Below, in pieces: positions 57,955-64,000 of a stretch of DNA of 64,000 nucleotides. How positions within the stretch are numbered: the stretch's first letter is position 1; each line of letters opens with the position of its first letter. The DNA comes from Calvatia gigantea. Taxonomy: Eukaryota > Basidiomycota > Agaricomycetes > Agaricales > Lycoperdaceae. The notes under the pieces were generated by a model, which was not told the DNA's origin, did not search any database, and worked only from the letters and a program-made list of their open reading frames with translations. The stretch covers positions 186,001 through 250,000 of the forward strand of contig JACAAK010000008.1 of the NCBI GenBank assembly GCA_025093985.1, in the 5' to 3' direction. A program made the position numbers and the translations under genes.

Positions 57955-58935
57955 ACATCAAACGCAACCCTTTTCATCTGCTTCATCTCCTGCGGCAACT
58001 CCAACGTCTGGATCTAGACGACTGAGCGCGGTCCCGTGTCCTGCATAAACATTTCTCAACCACCCGTCGTTGCCCGAATGCGAGATTTGTGGGACATCGC
58101 TTGCTTCAGCAGCTCAGTCCACTTCAAAGAAAACGAAATCTACGCCTCCGACAAGACCTACTTCACCTGAACTCGATGATGACGCCAACGATGATAATGG
58201 GGAGGTTGGTGGTAGAAAGATGATGTGATGAAAGTCAGTTTTAGGAAAGGAGGCGATAAAGGGTTTTATACGATCCTTTGAAAAGTAAAGCTTAGGAGGT
58301 GTGGCTTTTCACCGTCACCGTACAGAGCGCGAACCACTAAACATTATGCAGCATCGGACAACGCAGCTATACAAATCTAGTACCGCCAAGAGCCCAGGAG
58401 GCGATGGCAGCGCGACTACCCAAGGTGGAACCAGTGCGTTCATAGTCCATTATCCAACATCCGGAAACCCATACCAAAAAAAAAAACAGCTGGTATTCTA
58501 TGGACCGTCGAAGCCTCTACGCGAGGATACGACTCAGACCTCAAGGATGCCCTTCAAGGTCTCGAAGCGCTTATGATCAAAGCAAGAGACATGGTCCCCA
58601 CCTCCCCATTGAACTAAACGAAATAACTCACTTTGGCTACATCCGCGTTCGCATCCTCGTCTGGTGCCGCAACACCATCCTCTTCCTCACTCGCACTCAA
58701 TACCACCAATTCTTCGCAAGAACTTCCCTAGGAAGCTGCATTTATTCGTTCATCACTCTCCTAGAATGTACCCGTCACGAACGATATAGTCAAAGACGAG
58801 GATAAGTGGATCAATGAACCCGCAAGAGAGTTAGGGGGAGTATTGAAAGGGAAGATGAAGGACCGAGGTATTATCGCCCTTAGACGAAGTCTAAGGTGGA
58901 TGGAATCGCACTCGGGGGTTGTCAGTACGGGGGGA
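57955..58935 (+). pseudogene. vps36: Decayed vps36 copy 4 (unit 2)
   Basis: Contains FSSASSPAATPTSGSRRLS and the NZF finger CPACTFLNHPSL changed to CP.A* with a stop (58035-58055), but with the second cysteine pair CEIC kept (unlike copy 1). Then GGDKGFYTIL (58250-58275), TTQLYKSSTAKSPGGDGSAT, SDLKDALQGLEALMIKARDMV in pieces, and a terminal RGIIAL block (58865). Right of 58262 it corresponds to the truncated fragment at 45611-46290 in unit 1; left of it shows what unit 1 lost. Confidence 0.7.
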
Positions 58936-59258
58936 AATTGTCAGAGATGATGCGGAATGTGTGATTCTTGAGAATGATGTGGCGGGTATGGATAGTATTG
59001 GGGAGGCTGGGGTGAGGCGGTGGCCGAATGTTGGTTATTATCCGGGATGCACAGACGTTTAACGACTGGTAAACGGTAGATAAATGGATGTGTATAGCAT
59101 ATTGGAATGCGACGAATTAGCCTGAGGATTATGGAGTTCACTACGTCAGATTATAACTCGTTAACACATTGATAGTAATAGCAAATTGGAAGGCAACGAA
59201 AGTACTCGTTCAGTACTGCAGTCCAATTATCCGCTCGCCAGGTCTAATTCGACTCTAC

Positions 59259-59343
59259 CAGTCGGCCCAGTTGAATAATTGTTGGTGACGGTGTTCGTGA
59301 ACTGGCCGCCATTGATCCTGAAATTCCTAGCTTAAGTGAACAT
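59259..59343 (-). pseudogene. Dead first exon of a NACHT gene (unit 2)
   Basis: Copy of 46612-46696, including the in-frame TAA at codon 4 and the RINGGQFTNTVTNN motif. The lesion predates the duplication. Confidence 0.75.
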
Positions 59344-59469
59344 AACAAGTAGAGGGTGTGGTGGGACGTTGATGTGAGTGGCTGTACTTAGGTTTATCTT
59401 CGGAAGCATCGGTATCTTATGGGGTATTGGCAACGATGAACCTATTGTGAACGAGGACATTCTTCGTGC

Positions 59470-59691
59470 TTGGATCCTGGGATGGTCCTGGGTGCTGCTG
59501 AGGTACATCCTTCGGTGCGATCCATAGTCTGGCGCGACGATGGCAATCGTGCTATTTTTAAACGTGAGGTCACCTACGACGCTGATGACCACCAGCGCGA
59601 ATGTTGCGATGTCATGGTTGTTCTGTTTGGAGAGTGGATCACGAGTCAGAAGGGAGTTATGTTGCTCGAATACAGAGGCGTGAAAAGTTGA
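59470..59691 (+). CDS. Hypothetical 73-aa open frame (unit 2 copy)
   Basis: Same protein as the frame at 46823-47044; the base differences noted do not change an amino acid. Function unknown. Confidence 0.35.
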   Translation: MDPGMVLGAAEVHPSVRSIVWRDDGNRAIFKREVTYDADDHQRECCDVMVVLFGEWITSQKGVMLLEYRGVKS

Positions 59692-60279
59692 TCAATCGAA
59701 GAACGCGGTAAGGAGTACCCGGAAGGACAAGTATATGGTTCATCATTGAGCGAGAACAGCCCCTGGCGTCGACACGATATCGACCAGTGGCGAGGGAACA
59801 CGAAACCTAATACATGCGCGACGGACTCGGGAATTTTCAAAAACCCAAGCACTGAGTACTAAGTACCAAAATTTCAGTGTAAAACGAAGCAGACAGGACT
59901 CACCGATGAATTTTCACTGGAAGGCGATAAACCAACGATTGCCGTCTGATCCCGTGGTACGATGTCCGAGATGTCACACTTGCCTCCTACTCTTTGACGG
60001 TGACCCTGGCGACCGGCCTTGCGCCTAGAAATCGAGTTCTTTGCTGGCCTCGCAGAGATGTCAGGGAGCACCTGGTACTTCTGCTTCCCCTTACTTTGGT
60101 CTCCACAGGTGTCGTGTGAGTGTTGTTTACATGCTGTTGGGGGCCGTAAATTCCAATTTCCGGTGTTTGCGGTGCTGGTCGCCAATGCGGCCTGGAGTCG
60201 GAGACCAGTAAGATATTGGTTGATACTTAGGTGTAATCAATCGACATACCTCAGTAGATGATTGAGGTACATTATACAA

Positions 60280-61665
60280 CTCTTGCACCTTCTGCAAACA
60301 CGAACCAACGTCTGTTGTAGTCACCAGCAAGGCCGAACGTTGAACGTTGAACGCTGGACAGTGGCGTGGATCGCATGGGTGGAAGGAAAAGGAGGAGTCA
60401 ACGAAGATCAACAAGTCCCGATCACGTTCCGAATTGGTCGACGTTAACCTTCGCATGACCCTCGGACGATACATGATTAATGCATAATTCCCCTCACATT
60501 CCCGGGACACTTATACGCTGATGGGCACCCGTTAGTGTCGCAAGAAGGCATAGGCATCTATGATGGGTAAGCGTATTTTTGTTAAGGGGTTTAGCGAACC
60601 AGATAGCAGCGCCCGCAATCCCTAGAAATCCCTCGCAACACCTGAGTACTTGAACCCTTCACAGTAAAACTTGCATATGTCACCTAGACGGAACACTACG
60701 CTGGTTTCTTTGAATTGTCACCCAAGGTCACGCTGTGCTCGTGGGCGGAAACCCCAACATCACCTTACTAAACGGGGCTCCCAGCATATCCAACTCGCCT
60801 AGTAGCAGCGAAACACAGGAGTGTGGGTTGCGTGTGCATAAGGACCACGGTCCGCTGGGACAAAGTCTGCCCGCGACACACTTCGGCGAGCTCTGCAGAC
60901 TGCAGCGTCCTTCGATTACTCGAGGCCCCATTTTTAGCCCCATCACGGTCGGCGTCGCTTCCGTCCGGCTCCACCCACCATTCCAACATGTCGTTTCGTC
61001 CGCTTCATTCCCTTCAGCGGCTCCTAGAAACACATAGTGCGGGGCCGGCTGGTATCCTGCGAACTGTTGAAGACCCCACGTAAGAACACTGACCTGGCTT
61101 CAAGGACGCACTCCAAGGCCTCGAAACACCTATCATTGAAGCAAGAGACATGGTCCCCCTTCCTACGGAAGTAAACGAAAAACCCACATCTGCCCCATTC
61201 CCATTCGCAACTTCATCCAATACTGTATCATCCTCACCTTCACTTGCACTCAGTCCCACCAATCCATCACAAAAACTTCCAGAGAAGCTGGTCCACCTGT
61301 CCACCACTCCCAGCGGGGGTTACAAATGGCCAACGTGCCTATAAGGAACGACATGACCAAGGACAGGGACGAATGTATCAGTGAACTCGCAAGAAAATCT
61401 GTGGGAGTACTGAAAGGGATGGTGAAAGGTTGGGATGTCGGTGCGTCTTTCTCCCCTTCCCCTTTCAACTAAAAATCTTTCTCTTATTAACCTACCGCCG
61501 AGCAACAGCCTTCCTCCCATTGATGATGCTCCTCCAGGTTTCACACTCCTCCCACAACATACTTCTTATGAAGGACCTGCTGGCGCAAAGCCGAAATACA
61601 ACGACGGAGGTGGCCATTGAGCAAACGAGAAACGGTCTCGTTGATGAAAGAGATGATTGATGATG
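60280..61665 (+). pseudogene. vps36: Decayed vps36 copy 5 (unit 2)
   Basis: Counterpart of 47640-49020 with the same order of fragments and the same stops: GHPLVSQEGIGIYDG near 60525-60568, MSFRPLHSLQRLLE at 60989-61030, and the DALQGLE and RDMV pieces. It differs by scattered substitutions and small indels. It was already dead before the duplication. Confidence 0.65.
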
Positions 61666-61989
61666 TGGGGGTGACAGTGTGGATGATGGTGTGGCGAGAT
61701 TGAGTGGAGTGGAGAGCTGAAGTGAGACGGTAGCTAAATGTGTTTGTCGGGTATGTTTGGGATAAGAACTGGTACAGGTGGTGTAGAGATACCCAAACCG
61801 AGGTTGAATGAATAGCCTTGTATGACAGACAAGTTGTGCGAATCAGTGTTGCGACTACTCGTTAATGTGGCGGTGGTGATAGAAGAGGGAACGCAACCAA
61901 GCTACTCGTACAGTACTCTGAAATCAGTGGTTTGGGTATCAGTCTGCTTCTGACCAACCCTCGCCACTGTTGCTTCAATCCTCCACCTA

Positions 61990-64000
61990 CTAACTAAATT
62001 GTCCCTCCCGACACAACCTCTCTCCTTCGGCCAGGTCGGGTGTCTTGAATTCTCGGTAGGACTTTAAATCATGGTTGATTTCCCAATACCAGAAAATCGA
62101 CTTCGAATCATATCCTACAACGTATAATCCTGACTCGACCCGACCTTTGGGTTTGAGAAACGGAGAAGTGGGGTTATGGGGTCGAATGATATTCCTCTGC
62201 CGTTGTTTTTCGACGCCCTTTAAACATTATTAGTAGCTGTTTCATTCTACATGTTGTAAGACACGAGCTCACTTTCTTGAACGAAGCGACATCGAATTTC
62301 GAAAATTCCCCAGGTTGAAGCCAAAAAAGTTGAGTCCTGTGAACGTACTTGCGTAAACCGGCACATTGATACAATCTCGTTCGGATCCTGTCCTGGTCCG
62401 GGAAAAAGATTCTGTTTATGCCTATACTAACATATAAGTGTTTGCGAAAATCGAAATCAGCTCCGAGTGAGAGGTTTCCGCCATCGATACGGCGATAAAT
62501 CCAAGCTTCAATGAGGGAGTTGATCAATTCGTTCCCATATGGATAAGAAAGGTTGGATGCTGAATCGGCCGCGCCAGATGCCCGGACCAGCCCTAGATGT
62601 AGAGGCGTTAACTTGGCAAGAATGTCAAGATGGAGTAAACACACCCGAGCCTTGCCAGCAGTGGCGTTTTTCGAAATGTTGAACGAGGTTCCCCTCCCGT
62701 TTGTCAAGATATTCATTCAGCGTCGTGGTTTTGATACAATAAATGCCAGAACGACGTGGATCGAGAAGGAAATCCTTGAATGACTTATGATAGAAAGAAA
62801 TGGTTCCACCAAGTGAACTCCGGATGATACGGTATGCTTCCGCCGTAAGATGTGGGTTTGTTTGAAGATATGAACAACGGGTGTCGATTGTAGGATCAAG
62901 TTCTAGAGCTTTGCGTTGGCGCTGAAAATGAACCACAGCGTTCAGTTGGTTACAGGCGGCTTCAAGCTCAACTTTGGATACACCTAATTTGTTGGCGATA
63001 ATCACTGCGCCAGGAGTTCTGCCCCAGCATAGGACAGCAAGCAATCGGTGGATGATGGGAAATATTTTGACGGAGATGCGTTGCATAATCAGCATATAAA
63101 ATGCATCCAGCTCTGCAAAGGTAGGTTCAGTGGTAACGTTGCGCCGATTGTTATTTGAGATTACGGCAACGACTGCACGTAACAGCTCCTCAGGGTTAAG
63201 GGAATCTGGTTGACCAACGAATCGAAGGACTGTTCTGGCATAGATGAATAATCCACCTGCAGCGAGGATAAGCTTCCTCATATCGCTATGAGATGGCCAC
63301 AGGGAGGTTATCAAGACATTCCGACGCCGAAGGATATTCTCAAACCCGGCCTTGAGGTAAAGTTCGATGTCTCCATCAGCATCGCGTGAGATCGGAAGTA
63401 CGGTCTTGTGACAGAGCAAGGATATGTCAGCCTTGGAAAACGTGGCTTCAATATGGGGTTCAGGCCGACTGAAGAACGCCCAACACAAAGGAGTAGCCCC
63501 CTCACAGGCAGCGGCAGCCACTATTTCAATGATCTCACACTGTGCGTCCTGGGTCTCACACTCGTCCAGGCCGTCAACGAACACGGGGATCCTCTCCCCA
63601 ACACCCTTTCCCCTTTCCCCTAGCTCCTGCAATGGTTCAGCAAGGAGTCCCCAGAACTGCGTTTCCATCGATTTACTGACGAGTGTCTTATTGCGACGTA
63701 TCTTCCTGTCAATGAGGTCGTGATAGTCGGAATTGATAGTGGCGAGCTGGTGTGCAATCGAAGGAAAGAATTTCTGGTGCTTGTTTCGCCCATTGATGGA
63801 GAAAAAGAATGCCGGGCAGTGTGTACCCTTCCGCTTGAGTTTCTCTACACAGGTCTGGGCTACAGCAGATTTTCCTACTCCGGCTGGTCCTTTCATCCAG
63901 TATATAGGTGAGGGTGTGCTACCGACGGGGGGAAGAGCCCACTGAACGATATCTTCAACGAATTCTTCACGTGTTCCAGGGAAGCATCGGGGAGGCGGAT
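61990..64000 (-). CDS. NACHT-domain STAND NTPase (NLR-like), copy B2, 5' end outside window
   Basis: Copy of the gene at 49349-51562, shifted by 12641 bases. Exons 61990-62217, 62273-62592 and 62645 to past the window end; the start codon would fall near 64203. Walker A GPAGVGKS and Walker B VFVDGLDE are unchanged. I see few changes: HQLT to HQLA, VHNF to VQHF, LELV to LGLV, EFLKFDI to EFSKFDV. No stop or frame break in the visible part, so this copy probably still codes. Both B copies being open while their neighbours are dead hints at selection, or at a very recent event. Confidence 0.92.

Larger units (their letters stand above)
53271..64000. repeat. Tandem segmental duplication, unit 2 (cut by window end)
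   Basis: Repeats 40100 onward. It includes HNH gene pieces, transposase fragment, vps36 relics, dead NACHT exon and NACHT gene B2. From 53271 to about 53640 it differs from unit 1 mainly by single-base gains and losses. From about 53640 to 54189 it is identical or nearly so. From 58262 rightwards it differs by scattered substitutions. Confidence 0.85.

Noticed and set aside
1..64000. CRISPR array, prokaryotic operons or riboswitches
   Set aside because: No regularly spaced repeats; intron-rich genes show a eukaryotic fungal genome.

Overview
The window looks like nuclear DNA of a mushroom-forming basidiomycete (Agaricomycetes). Genes are split by many introns of about 45-65 bp with GT..AG ends, and the families present fit this group: a WOPR transcription factor, DML1/Misato, Ste12 with two C-terminal C2H2 fingers, NACHT STAND proteins, HNH_2 nucleases and a multi-copy transposase-like family. 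All exon models were built by eye.

Left third (1-17.6 kb), ordinary single-copy genes: a protein kinase cut by the window start (1-2096), a WOPR/Gti1-Pac2 regulator (4530-5670), DML1/Misato (6181-8274), a 2-oxoglutarate/Fe(II) oxygenase (8950-10502), an intron-containing tRNA-Lys(CUU) (11415-11507, minus), an unidentified Ser/Pro-rich protein (11746-13672, minus), a secreted CAP/PR-1 protein (14802-15725) and two weak hypothetical genes. The kinase and DML1 models each need one small frame correction. From 17.6 to 22.2 kb I see no convincing gene.

Middle (22.2-34.1 kb): a direct tandem duplication of about 5.96 kb carries two complete ste12 genes of 1311 codons each. I saw about thirty differences between the copies.

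Right part (34.1-64 kb), accessory and repeat-rich: a complete NACHT protein gene (35176-37441), then a second tandem duplication with a period of about 12.6-13.1 kb. Each unit has a broken HNH_2 nuclease gene, transposase-like DNA, decayed ESCRT-II vps36 copies, a dead NACHT first exon and a NACHT gene. The NACHT gene is complete at 49349-51562 and cut by the window end at 61990-64000. The transposase-like gene in unit 1 carries two solo LTR-type insertions with 5-bp target duplications, and removing them restores the reading frame. A 1.9-kb internal piece of it recurs, apparently identical, inside the HNH gene of unit 2.

The left genes are housekeeping or regulatory (signalling, morphology, mating/filament control, septin/tubulin-like DML1, secretion). 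The right part is a turnover zone where STAND-type NTPase genes are duplicated and their neighbours decay. Some joins, especially 53.27-53.64 kb, look like unpolished or mis-joined assembly.
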